DNA from: Acorus gramineus
Taxonomy: Eukaryota > Streptophyta > Magnoliopsida > Acorales > Acoraceae
DNA: 64,000 bases
Direction: 5' to 3'
Assembly (NCBI GenBank): GCA_030737835.1
Contig: CM060853.1
Span: 14,358,000 to 14,421,999, forward strand
Positions 11,492 to 22,976 of the stretch are shown piece by piece. The translations under genes were made by a program, and so were the position numbers. The notes beneath the pieces were generated by a model. It saw only the letters and a list, made by a program, of their open reading frames with translations, searched no databases and was not told where the DNA came from. Numbering within the stretch: position 1 is the stretch's first letter; the number at the start of each line of letters is the position of its first letter.

Positions 11492-13829
11492 TTATAATTG
11501 ACCCCGACGAGTTTTCATGCTTTGGAAGCGTTGAATGATAGCCTCGTTGTCAATATCCTCAAAAATATCTCTCTCTATATATGCAATCAAGCCATCATTC
11601 ATCCATTGATCACCCATGCGGTTGCGTAATCGGTTCTTTACAATCTTCATAGCTGAAAATGCTCTCTCAACACTAGCAGTTGCAACTGGTAGAATCAATG
11701 CCAAAGTCACAAGCAAGTAAACTAATGGATATATTATGTCTCTCCTAGTTTTGACCATTGTTTGAGCTAGATCACCAATACCCTTTAATCTTGAAAACTC
11801 ATCGGTAGAGCGCACATCAACAATATAATTATCAAGTTGATCATACAATGTCATAAGCTCCAACGAAGAAAATTCATTAGGATAAAATTGGGCGAGGCGG
11901 ATCAATTTGTGCTTATCAAAGGAAGAGAATGAATTAAATGGATTCAAACATGCCACACAAAGAAGCAATTCTGTATTTGACTCTGTGAAACGACTATTTA
12001 GCTCTTGAAGTTGCATATCTATGACAACATAGAATAACTCAACACGATAATGGTGTAAGTTTGTCGTCTCTTGTGCTTTACGCCTTGGTCGTCCTCGAGC
12101 TAAAAATGTGTCATCCATATTAGGAACACTAATATCATGTTTTTCAGAAAATGAAGATACATCATCAAGTAGAGAACTCCATCCACTCTTCCTCATCATT
12201 TGGAGTCGCCGCTTTGATACTTGAACTAAAGTCATGGCATTCACAATATCTTGATCTTTCTTTTGTAATGTTTGTGATAATTCATTTGTGATTCCCAAAA
12301 TAGATCTCATCAAATGAAGGTTAAATATGAATTCAAAAGAATGCATGGAGTCCAATAACATATCTGCTTCCCCTCTTTGTTCTGAATTTGAACCATCTTC
12401 AGAGATAATTTCAAGCACTTCAATGACAGATGAGAACATATTAATCAAGCTTATCAAAGTACCATAGTGTGAGCCCCAACGCGTATCACTTGACCGTTTG
12501 AGAATAATTTCTTGATTAAGGCCTTGCCCACTTGAAAGCTCTCCTTTATTAAGTGCTTCAACAACTCTTGTAGCACGTTTTTCTCTAAGAATATCTCGAC
12601 GTTTACATGATGCTCTAACAACATTCACCACATTAGTAACCAAACTGAAGAGCATAGAAATTTGATTATGATTCTTTGCCACGGCCACGAGAGCTAATTG
12701 TAATTGATGAGCAAAACAATGAATGTAATATGCACATGGATTCTCATTCATTACAAGCGTCTTAAGGCCATTGAATTCACCTTGCATATTACTAGCCCCG
12801 TCGTAACCTTGCCCATGCAACCTACACATGCTTAATCCATGTCTAGAAAACAAATCTTCGATTGTCGCCTTGAGTGAGAGAGCACTAGTATTACTAACGT
12901 GCTCAATACCAAGAAAACGCTCAACCACGTACCCCTTCTTGTCAACATATCGCAATGCAACAGCCATTTGCTCCTTGGTTGATATGTCACGAGATTCATC
13001 GACAAGAATAGAAAAAAGTGCATCACCAATATCTCTAAGAATAGAATTGATGGTTTCAACAGCAATGGCATTTACAATGTCCTTCTGGATATCAGGTGCG
13101 GTCAACTTAAGATTTTCAGGAGCATTTTTCAAGGTGACGGCTTGCACATTCTCATTATGATTTGCAAGAAATCCCAAAAGCTCAAGAAAATTTCCATTCA
13201 TCATGACCACGAAATGCAAGCCCTTGTTGTAGAAGAAATCGAATACAATCAATTGATGCATTTAAGCGGATTCGGTATTCACTTCGAGCTTGGTCCGACT
13301 GCTTGGAAAAAACTGTTTGAATACTTTGCTTTTGATTTAGTAAATCTTGACATTTACTCCAAGCTTGATTATGAGAACTATTGGGACCTCCTACATGAAT
13401 TTGTAATCTTTCCTTCTTCTTCCAATTTGAAAAACCTTCACCAACAAAAGACTCACCACCTCCTTGTTCTCCAATATCTTCTTTAAAAAGATAACAACAT
13501 AGGCAAAATGCAGCATCTTTTGTTATGCTATACTCTAACCAGTTGCCAAATTCTTTAAACCAAGCCTGATTAAATCGCCGTGATGATTGTCCAAACTTTC
13601 TTTGTGGAAAATTATGACCACAAGGTTGACAAGGACCCCTTTGCAAATATGCTCTACGAATTGGGTCTCTATCATTAGGATTGTAATCCGTAATTCGTGA
13701 TCGTAACCCTGGATCTGCAGGAAGATCTGTCAAATTGATTTCTACACGACTTTGTTTTGATGAATTATCATCTCTTTCTGAAGGAGGTGACGATTCAAAT
13801 TTTGACTTTCTTTTCAAGTATTTATCCAT
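11492..13829 (-). pseudogene. hAT transposase, ZMYM1-like, one frameshift
   Basis: Two minus-strand frames form one protein of about 780 aa. The N-terminal frame (13829-13182, 215 aa) has a basic start and a TTF-type zinc finger region (FNQAWFKEFGNWLEY, then CLCCYLF). The second frame (open over 13261-11492) carries the DUF4371 core with DESRDISTKEQM, then YDGASNMQGEFNGL, and ends with the hAT dimerisation region (SVERAFSAMKIVKNRLRNRM). The reading frame changes near 13190-13205, just after GHDE, where family members continue into NGNFLELL. A small indel is therefore the only visible lesion; no other internal stop was seen. As it stands, the transposase is unlikely to be functional. Confidence 0.85.
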
Positions 13830-14210
13830 AACTGTTTCAAAAAGACATAAATCTCTATAATATTCAGATTTTAATCAAACAATAAAAAAGGGCATAATGA
13901 GATTGTGATAATAAAAATATAAAAGAAGAAAGAGAAGCTCATATCATCTTCTTTTTTGGAAACCAAACATGATAGATACAAATCTTGTCCCAATTCCTAT
14001 TCTTATTTGAGGTTTATGAGTTTATCCCCCTCAAAAGAACCCATTATTTTAAACATTCATTGCTCATTGTATATAAAGGCTTAATATTTCAAATCTATCA
14101 ACACATCAAATCTATCAACACATATTCTACCCAATGAACCAACAAAAAAAAAATTAAACACATCAAATCATACTAAACCCTAAATCAAATCATACTAAAC
14201 CCTAAATCAA

Positions 14211-14236
14211 GAGAGAGAGAGAGAGAGAGAGAGAGG
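14211..14236. repeat. (GA)n microsatellite
   Basis: About 13 GA units in the presumed 5' leader region of the hAT transposase. Confidence 0.95.
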
Positions 14237-14750
14237 GATATTTGGAGACTTACCGTCACCGAGTTACTAGCATGGGGAGACCGGAGGGGCGGCGGTGCGG
14301 GGAGACCGGAGGGGCTAAGGACAGTGGGATGAATGAAAATTGAAGAAAAAAAGGTTTTAGTTCATTTTTTCACAAAAAAATTTGGTGGGGTCGGGTGTTT
14401 GTGAGTGGGAACGAAGAGAAGTTGGGTGCATCGGATCGGACGGTTGTGGATGATTTTCAAAATATATTTGGTGGACCGTGGTATGGAAGAGTTAAAGTGA
14501 GGATATTCTGGATAATGTTAAAGGTCATGGAGGGTGATTAAGTCTTTTGAGTATATATATAAATTAAAAAAAAAAATGAGCTCTTTGTAGTTATAAGGAT
14601 ATCCACATGACAAAAGAACTCCAAAATTTATTGTTATGCTCCTCTTGTACATTGTTATAAGTATATATGCACTCTTAATCATGTATGAGAACATTGTTAT
14701 TTTGTTTCTGATGATGTATACATCCTATATTGATAGTGTGAGATTGCAAT

Positions 14751-15125
14751 GTGCAAGTTCAATGGCTCAAAATGTATTTCAATTTGTACCATTTCATGCA
14801 CAATGTTGTTAACTGGCCAATCACAAGGATGACTAATGCCCACAACAATCCAATGGGTAAGTGTTATTATTATATTATCATGGCTCGATATCCCTATGTA
14901 CATGATACGATATTCATTTATTACATTTTTAGGGTTGATTGTGGTATGTTTGTGATCAAATACGGTGAACACCTGATAAAGGGAATCAACATGGAATTTA
15001 GACGACAATATATTCCAAGGTTTCGAGGGGAGTATATAGCCAAAATCATTCCAAAAGCAGAAGAAAGTGAGACTCGGATAAAGGAAATCCAAGAAGAGTG
15101 TGAATTGTATAAACAACAAATGTAA
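14751..15125 (+). pseudogene. Ulp1-like (C48) protease C-terminal fragment
   Basis: The C-terminal part of the frame reads VDCGMFVIKYGEHLIKG, the catalytic-cysteine block (DCG-hydrophobic-F) of the Ulp1/SENP C48 peptidase family. A splice-acceptor-like TTTTTAG lies directly before it (about 14927-14933), so the real exon probably starts near 14934 and the upstream 60 residues are intronic. The catalytic His and Asp blocks are missing. Ulp1 domains are common in plant Mutator- and CACTA-type elements as well as host genes. The surrounding repeats favour a transposon remnant. A tail rich in E and K follows to the stop. Confidence 0.6.
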
Positions 15126-15775
15126 ATATTACTATGTGGTTATTTTGTAACTCGGTGGTGGTGATTTAAACAACAAAGCATGCACTGTTATCAATTTAAA
15201 TGTTTGATATCAGTTTCAAATGATGTTTGAAATGTTTGTTCACGATTACAAGTTAAATAGATTTATATTGACTATTCTATGTACATCGTTATGCATAGTG
15301 TGTACACTGTTACACACATATAAAAAGACAAAGTACATTGTTATATCATATGCGTACACCGTTATAAATCAGATAGGTGATGGGGTTAAAAAGGGAAGAA
15401 AAAAGGATATGGTTAACTGTAGATAGATGGAGGGACATAAACAAAATGAATGAATGGATGGAGGGAGTTAAAGAAAAGTAACAAAAAATCAATGAAGCTA
15501 TTGTTATTATAGTAGTATCTTCAGAGACCTTTAATTAATTTTTTTAATATATAAACCTCATACTATTTTTTAAAAAAACAAATATAAAAAAAGTGCAGAT
15601 TGCATATGACTAACAACGGGGCTCAGTCTAATATCTCCCTTTGAGTGCTGATACACTTGGTTTGGTCCGTTGTGAAATATGCTTGCAATCTAAAGTAGAA
15701 TACAATTGTGCATCTAACCCCCTGTATGGCATGGAACATAAGACAAAAATAATAAAGAATAGATGAGAATAGCTA
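15126..15775. other. Intergenic, remnant repeats
   Basis: TGTACACTGTTA-like phrases at 15275-15365 link this stretch to the 10.6-kb repeat cluster. No gene. Confidence 0.4.
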
Positions 15776-16223
15776 AAAAAAAGTTGTTTGTTTTGATAAA
15801 ATAAACCCTGATATTTATGTCTGGATAAGCTAGGATAAGGCGTGATAACTATTCTAAGGAAATGGTGGAATTGCTTATCAAGGCTTATCTATGCCAATAG
15901 ATAAAAATATCCTTCTCTGTCATTTTAAAAAAATTATCTCACTTAACAGACTCACACAGATTCCAAAAACTGTCACATCTATCAAATCAATCATATATCT
16001 CTCACACTATTCCCAGGGGGTATAATTTACATTTAAGAAATCATAAACTCTTATTCATCACTTATCAATAATTTATTATCACCTTATCCAAAGTGAATCA
16101 AATAACAAAAAAGTCATTTTTACATCTCCCAATAAGAATAACAAAAAAAAACAACCAAATAAAAAATTATTTATTCAGTCTGAATTGTTATCTATCCCAA
16201 TATAACTATCAGGAGCGAATAAC
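15776..16223 (+). mobile_element. MITE-like repeat, family A copy 1
   Basis: This segment of about 450 bp is matched along its whole length, in the opposite orientation, by 56282-56730. Shared blocks include TTTTGATAAAATAAA, ATAAGCTAG, TGATTTGATAGATGTGACAG (inverse) and GTTATTCGCTCC at the far end. There is no coding capacity. TAA sits at both edges, as expected for a PIF/Harbinger-type TTA/TAA target duplication. Confidence 0.65.
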
Positions 16224-16858
16224 TAATGTTACAAGGAATAAATGTATGATTCATTTTAATGCAGATAATTTTATATTTTTTGAAAAAAAAATTGTGGGTG
16301 TTTTGGGTAACGTAAAATTCTAGACAAATCATTATTCTTATTCTTCGTTGACTGCGACATGTCAGATATGTACGTATTGTTTGAATGTCAAACTCGAAAG
16401 AAGAAGAAAAAAATTATTGTTGAATGAGATGAGTAATTAAAACGTGTGATGTCCATTTCCATACGCAAGCGTTACTTGTTTTTTTTCTGATACGCGCATG
16501 AAAACGACGCATCTGCAACATCATCACGTGTGTCTGATACGCTGATACGCTGACGGAAGCGAGGACTGTCACTAATTCCCGAAAACATTTGAAATTGATT
16601 GACATTTTCTTTTCCCCTCAGTCATCCAACATCTCATTTATAGAAAAAACAATGGTTAATTAAAAGTATTGGAGATTGAGCCATGCATTGAGATTCGTGT
16701 AGATCCGAACAATTAATGGGATTGACTTTTTTTTTTTTGTATGGCTTGGTAAATAATGGGATTGACTTTGCCACTCTCTTTATTGTGAAAGTCTAATCGA
16801 GGGATGCATGATGTTTGGCGAGGAATACGAAGAAGGATGATTCATTAAGAATATGTTT
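16224..16858. other. Intergenic, nothing recognised
   Basis: A short direct echo of ATGGGATTGACTTT occurs at about 16716 and 16757. No gene. Confidence 0.4.
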
Positions 16859-17340
16859 GACTCGGGGGGGGGGGGGGTAAGAATAAGAGGGAATAAATAA
16901 ATCCAGGTTGCTGTTTCAGCAGAGAAATAAAACAGAAGATTACCGGAGAATAAAGAAAGAATAAGCCTATAAAGCTCTTTAGATGAAATGAATAAATAGA
17001 TATGGATATAGCTATATCCGAATATGTAAAATTAAACTGATATTTGTATTTCAGGTTTTCAAAAATTGCGTTATTTTGTTCAATCCATTTCACTGATACA
17101 AGGGAGACTCATGTGTCAAATTAATTATCATCACTTTTTATAAATTAAAGGGTTTACAAATCAAATCATTTTTTCATGTTTTATAAATTATAATTCATGT
17201 CTTATTTACATTTTATCTACAATTTAGTTGTAGTTCATTAAATAGGCAAACAATAAAAACAGATAAATATTTAAGCACCAAAGAAGGGATAAGATATGTA
17301 CTCATGCATAATCAATTCTTTGGGAGGTTTAATGTAAATA
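16859..17340. repeat. MITE-related repeat with G homopolymer
   Basis: After a G run of about 13 (16864-16877) the sequence has motifs shared with the other MITE-like segments: GGAATAAATAAATCC, TTTATAAATTA and TCAAATTAATTATCATCACT (compare the inverse near 55325-55345 and 55985-56005). The exact ends are not clear. Confidence 0.4.
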
Positions 17341-18714
17341 TTCGTGACAGATTATCTCCTTGTGCTTGTGTCTGATGATGGGTTAGGGATTTTTTTTTCC
17401 AGGAAATGTCAATTTCTCATAAATATATGCTTGACATTTCACAAATAAATTTTATAACATGTAATTCAATTTTCAATTTTATTTTAGTCCACAACGGCTT
17501 ATCCATTCGTATGGATGCAGATACATGGATACCAATTTACATTTATCATTCGTATATGTATACATAGTTTGAATTATAATGGAGATTAAAAATAAGACTA
17601 TCTTCTTTCTTCCTTGATCTCATATCATTGGATAATTTATGATCCAAACATGGCCCACTACGCGCGGCCCAATATTTCATCCCGGTATTCAACAAGAAAT
17701 AAATTGTTGTCACAGCATTTTTTTTCTTCCCCTAAGTACAATCCTCATGATTTATTTAAAATTGTATAACTCAGCTAATATGACATATGTTATTATAAAA
17801 AATAAAATATATATTTCAATAATATGTATGAATTCATTCTGAGGATATATATATAAAAAAAATTAACAAAATATATTCCTTGTTAGAGTGAGTGTAGGTG
17901 AATAACGAAATATATGAGGTTGTAAATAAGGTTATAAAATGACTGGATGTAACAATGCTCATTTAACATACATTGTTGAGGTTGACAACTACTCTAGAAT
18001 GGTAAGGCTGGTAGAATAAATTCATTTATAAAAAATTTCATCAAGTACACTACCAAATTTATACATATAGTTGGTTTGTATATATAAATGGAAAAATTAG
18101 GTTCATCTCATGGAAAGTAGGAAATATTATTTTATGCTTTTTGTTTGTTATGGTAGTACTTTTTAGTGTATCCTCTAATTTGAGTTTCAAAGACTCTTTG
18201 ACAAGCATTACAACGGTGTCTCAGTTCATGCAATCCTCCAGCATTATTGTCTTCTTCTCCAGAGCCGCATGGAGCAACAGGGAGAAGATACATTATCATC
18301 CTTATTTTGGAGATTTTCAAGCTCCACAAGTTCCAAACAATTTTTTTTTATATAAACTTTAGTTTTATGGTTTTAGATTTCAGATGTATTTTTTGAAAAA
18401 CTCAACAAAAACAACTTTAATGAAAACAGTAGTTGAAAGTAGCTTTTATGAGAGCATCTTCCTTGGGGGTTTTCATTTTAAAGACTCTCACGGAAGATTT
18501 TGAATATTTGAAAACCCATCAACTCTAATAGGTAGATCTTTAAATTTTATTTTTTGAAACTTTAAATTACTATTTAAAATTTTAAAATACTCATCATTCT
18601 ACTATTTGTCTCTTTCATCCTTATTGTCTATTGACATTTATGTATCAAATATCCAATTTATCAATAAATCTATATTCATGTATAACAAAAATTTATAATG
18701 TATAGATGTTGTTG
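17341..18714. other. Intergenic, nothing firm
   Basis: AT-rich DNA. A minus-strand frame at 18132-18329 (CNACQRVFE, two CxxC-like cysteines) is related to 7947-8060. It is too short and isolated to call a gene. Confidence 0.4.
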
Positions 18715-18975
18715 AAATAAGACCTCTCTATCCAGTCATATCTCATAGCATCAGATGTTTTTATCCATCCTTCATATAATAGAATCCAATGTTGGTAGAT
18801 AAAACCTCTATATCGAGTCATGTTTAATAACAATAGATTTTTTTTATTTTTTCATGTAAAAGAATGCAATGATTGGGACAATGACTATCTATCAAGTCAT
18901 GTTTAATTATAATGAATTTTTAATGAAGTATATAGGACTGTGTTTTAAACTATAAAAGAATCCAATGATTGGAAC
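18715..18975. repeat. Imperfect tandem repeat, period about 80 nt
   Basis: The phrase AGTCATGTTTAAT (or AGTCATATCTCAT) recurs at about 18734, 18816 and 18895. AGAATCCAATG (or AGAATGCAATG) recurs at 18781, 18861 and 18957. Confidence 0.6.
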
Positions 18976-20629
18976 AATAACTGTCACTTGCTCACTGCTC
19001 GTCGCTCCCCTCGAGGTCAAACATTCCTTCAATCTCAGCAACTCAAGGTTGAGTTCAGAATAGCTATTAAGGAGGATAAGCTTATGTGAGGTTATGAATG
19101 CATTAGTTGACCACTGCAATGTTTAAAATTGGATATGGCGAGGCCAAATAGGGGAGGAGCGTCCTGCAACTCTTTCCTTTCTATGGACCTGTTTTGTGGA
19201 CAAGGGGAGATGGGTGATTATGCACTGTCTGTCATGGATTTTGTGAAATGGGCAATACTTGACAAAGAGGGTAGTTGATAGCCTGCTATCTTTATTCCCA
19301 TTTTGAAGCTCCTTTTATCTTTCTTTGTTTTTTGTAAAAGGGCTGTGAATATGGATAAAGTTTCAAGGTATAGTAATACAAAATCTTGATTACCAATAAA
19401 AAAACAAAAAAACTGGATCAAACAACCAGCCTTACCATATAAGAAAACAATAGCCGGTTATTCTTTCTTTTATTCTTCACCTTGAAAACTCAAAAGGGGT
19501 TGCATAACTTGCATCAGATGTGATGTCAAAGATATATCATTGCCAGATTTGCATGAAACCATATATATAGAGAAGGATGAAATCAATCAAGAACATTGAA
19601 GGGATAAGTTTGATGTTTCAGGATGCAGGTCAGATGAATTTTTATGACGGACTAAAAATCAAGCACAACATCAAGTAGCAGACAGATTGGAAATTAAAAC
19701 TTTAATAATGGGTATACAAGAGTTATGACTTTGTCTCAACAGTTCAGAAGGAGCGTGATTTGGTTTGTTACAACAGTAGCAACCTACAGTTAAACATTAT
19801 TGAGTGCAGTTGTAAGCAATGGTGTTCTCAAAGAAACCAAGAGCCCAGTGGAAGGACATAAATTTACATATACTAATAAGTCAAGGATGAAATACCACAA
19901 ATGAAAGCTGCTTTCAGTTAATTAGCTAGAAAACTGAATTCACTCTTTTCTTAGATAGCTTTCGAAGTTGAGCCGCTGATGTTGCTGTTAAACAGTAGCA
20001 CAGGTGCAACTCAAGTTCACTTAAGATACCATAGTGAGGATTAGTTGAGGATTAGCTACAACTACTGTGTTTAGCCTTCATAAGTTGAATCTGGTCGCGA
20101 GCACTGATCTCGATATGTGTATACAAATACAATGTTATAATTCAGTGTTATGCTGCCAAAAAGAATACAGCACTACAATAGTACTTAAGAAGCATCTCCA
20201 TAACAGAGATAGCTGCAGTTATAGATAAGACAATGCCTACTTTCCTCAAAAAAAAAACATGGACAGTGTGCTAAAATGGGTTATAATATGAACAGAATAC
20301 AGATAGTAAGCATATACCATGGGCCAATATAAAGTTCCATAGTTCTCCCATTAATATTTTGCATGAGATGTCAAAATCATCAAAAATCACATCCTTTACA
20401 ATGTTTTATCTTCGTTGTACCAAGATATAAAATGAACTTAACAATTGCTAAAGAAAATTAATCTGTAAAAAAAAAGGCTATACTAATAATGTGTTTCTAA
20501 TGGTAAGCACAAGCTATCACCCAAAATCTGACAGCAAGGCACTATCAAAGTATCATATGTGCACCTAAGAAGCTTCATCTTTTCAAAATTGACCACCACA
20601 TAAACATATTTCAGTAGATTTCTCTGGCC
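18976..20629. other. Intergenic, downstream of the FLZ gene
   Basis: No coding signal. The part nearest 20629 probably contains the 3' untranslated region of the FLZ gene. I did not identify a clear polyadenylation site. Confidence 0.4.
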
Positions 20630-22148
20630 TCAAGAAGCTTGCCTTTCTTTTCCATCCAATACATGTTGCCTATCCCGACATGCCTCAGAACAAAATGCAC
20701 GGAACTCACTGCATAATGAGTACAAGTATAGTGTATATGAACATAGAATTTGGCATAATGAAATAAGCAATAAACAACCAGTGACAACTCAATAGTAAAA
20801 TAAAAAAAATGCTTCAAAGGATTTTAGTAGAATTTGTTCAAATAAGAAAATCCTTGATCAGGTTGAAATGAACATAAAAGAAATAAATATGTCACTATAA
20901 AAAATTTTTTTTTTTTAATGCAATGGTAGGCATGGCCACAATTTGATTAATTAAGGGGGCATGCCCAAGTGTTACTAGAAATTTGATGGGATAACAGACA
21001 TTGAATTCAGATTGTACATATAAGAGGATCTGACCAACAAGTTTCTCAGTTAAATAAAATATGAATATCCACTTAGCAAATTATTCACATTGTAAATCCT
21101 TCAAACAGGGACAAAATAAATGAATTTCTAATCAATGACGGAAAGCAAAAAAAAAAGTTTCATATATGGAAAATGTAAAAGAGAAATAATGTACGAGCTA
21201 AATCACGATTGGTACATCACAAACCTAAGGAACTCTATCAAACAACACAAACTAAACATATTTTCCAATTTTTTGGACTCCATCAGATGATTTAATCAAA
21301 GCTGCTACAGAAACTAATTGTCTGATATAATCAATAACTGATATTTATGATCCAGTTTGAGAGTTACACTGCTTAAATTAGAACAGCTTAAGGTGGAGAT
21401 GGAAATGAATTGAAAGCTAATATAAGCACTTTGGGAAGAGAAAAATAATCACTATGTCATGGGATAATTTATCAACATAACATAAGCACATTGCAAACAT
21501 CATGCAAAAAATCATCACAACACCCCCCCCCCCCCCCCCCCATCATCCCATATAATGGTGCCATCAGAAGTATAACTATGAAATTATTATAAAACTGAAT
21601 CAAAGACAAAACAAAATCTCAAAAAGACAGCTACAAAGAATACATGAATAAATAAATCCACTCATACTGTATTTGTGCAAGAACAGAACAAAGGAATAAA
21701 ATGTCAAATCCGATGAATTTCTAAATTAAAAAAACATACCAGAAACTATTAAAAAGAAAACCAAAAAAAAAAAAAAAATCAAAATTTGACAAAATTGAAA
21801 TCAAGATATAAACCCTCACCCCGACATGAACACGCTGACGTTCTCGCCGATCTTCTTGTGACACGAGAAGCACTTCTCAAAGAACGAGCCGAACCCCTCC
21901 CGCCTCCTCCTGTACCCCGCCTCCTCCTCCTCCTCCTCCTCCCGGCGCGGATCCCAAGGCGGCAGGGGAGAGCCGAGCGTCCAGATGCCGGTGGCGCACG
22001 GTCCCCGAGGCGCTCCGGCAACGTCCAGAGCGGGATTTTTGGCCGCCGGGGGAGACTCCGGTACGGCGATCTTGGCCTCCCAGGCGCGCCTGTCGAGGAA
22101 GGACATGTCGCCGACGCTGGATGACCTCACTCTGGTCCGTCTCACCAT
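20630..22148 (-). CDS. FCS-like zinc finger (FLZ, DUF581) protein, 135 aa
   Basis: Two exons on the minus strand: 22148-21820 and 20708-20630, joined after GG at a phase-2 GTGAGG donor and an ATGCAG acceptor. The 135-aa protein has a low-complexity N-terminal half (acidic EEEEEEE run) and a C-terminal FLZ domain: FFEKCFSCHKKIGENVSVFM, then SGEFRAFCSEACRDRQHV. This gives the paired C-x2-C / C-x3-C set with the family's FCS signature in FCSEAC. FLZ proteins are plant adaptors known to bind SnRK1 kinase subunits and are often induced by stress, ABA or sugar status. Exon 1 is GC-rich and the 1.1-kb intron is AT-rich. The intron splits the zinc finger, a position I recall as usual for the family. 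The domain makes the join secure; subgroup and partners are not readable from sequence. Confidence 0.88.
21522..21540. repeat. Poly-C tract in the FLZ intron
   Basis: About 19 consecutive C on the plus strand (G on the transcribed strand). The length is likely to vary between individuals or assemblies. Confidence 0.9.
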
Positions 22149-22246
22149 CTGTGACCGCTGCGAGAGGAAACCCTAAAATTACGGTTTTGTTAGGGTTCAG
22201 GGAGGAATTTAGGTCTCGGAGGGGAAGAAGAGAGGGTTTTGTACGA

Positions 22247-22254
22247 TATTTATA
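22247..22254 (-). promoter_or_regulatory. TATA box of the FLZ gene
   Basis: TATAAATA on the minus strand, about 100 nt upstream of the start codon. A second TTATAAAT lies about 22 nt further upstream. Confidence 0.6.
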
Positions 22255-22421
22255 AGGGTTTTGTAGGACATTTATAAGGAACGGTTGTGGGCCCCCACAT
22301 CGGAGGATGGTGACCCAAACATGCAACACCAATTGAACATCTTGCCATGTATGAATCAGGGAGTTCGTATCCTCTCATAGTTATTCATTAACAATAGGAC
22401 ACTTAAGCAATATAATAAAGG

Positions 22422-22602
22422 AAAAAATCCATATAACCCCTCTAATCTGGCCTAAATGTATATAACCCCATGTAATTTTCATAAATCTATATAACCTATA
22501 TCTGTAAAACCCCCTCTGTTTGCATTCCGTCCGTCTAGTTAATAGGGTAGGGGGTTATATGGATTTATGACAGATTACAGGAGGTTATATGGATCTTTCT
22601 CC
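22422..22602. mobile_element. Short MITE, about 180 bp
   Basis: The inverted ends ATCCATATAACCCCTCTAAT and (inverted) ATCCATATAACCTCCTGTAA face each other. Internal copies of the same phrase (TATATAACCCC, GGGGGTTATATGG) make it nearly palindromic. It shares end motifs with the MITE at 8.1-8.5 kb. Confidence 0.6.
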
Positions 22603-22872
22603 TCTTTTTTTTTTTTCTTTGCATGTGGTTTAAAAATTGAGCTGTTTAACATTTACTTCTGAATTTTTTTTTCAAGATACCATGCACTTTTAATTTTAAT
22701 AAAAGAAAAATGGTTATTCAAATCATAAACACATACAAGATCACCCACCAAAGAGATAGAAGTAAAAGAGATATATACTTACATGTAAGGTGAGAGTCTA
22801 TTCAAATTATATTTATTTTTTAAAAAATAATTTTAAATGAGAAAAGAGAAACAGTGGCGGCTCCAAAAATAA

Positions 22873-22976
22873 ACAACCAATAAAAGACTGTTACATATAA
22901 GGTGAGATTCTATTCAAATTATGTTTATTTTTTTAATGGACTCTCACCTTATATGTAACAGTCTTTTATTGGTTGT
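22873..22976. repeat. Perfect 35-bp inverted repeat (hairpin)
   Basis: The arms 22873-22907 and 22942-22976 are exact reverse complements; arm 1 starts ACAACCAATAAAAGACTGTT. The 34-nt loop is AT-rich. A diverged relative of the arm end (AAGGTGAGAGTCTATTCAAA) lies at about 22789. The sequence just upstream (CAGTGGCGGCTCC, about 22852) resembles a hAT element end. Confidence 0.9.

Larger units (their letters stand above)
11094..14590 (-). mobile_element. hAT transposon with flanking direct repeat
   Basis: An insertion of about 3.48 kb encodes a hAT-type transposase on the minus strand. The direct repeat CTCTTTGTAG lies at 11094-11103 and 14581-14590. hAT elements make 8-bp target duplications, so the extra identical bases may be chance or part of the ends. 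The left edge begins AGTGGCGGAGCCAGGAATTC, a signature known from plant hAT/ZMYM1-like element ends. The right edge is AT-rich and shows no clear matching TIR. It sits inside the TGTACACT-rich unit. Confidence 0.75.

Noticed and set aside
11492..13829. Intact hAT transposase or host ZMYM1 gene
   Set aside because: The two halves lie in different frames and the overlap shows a single indel, so it is scored as a broken transposase.
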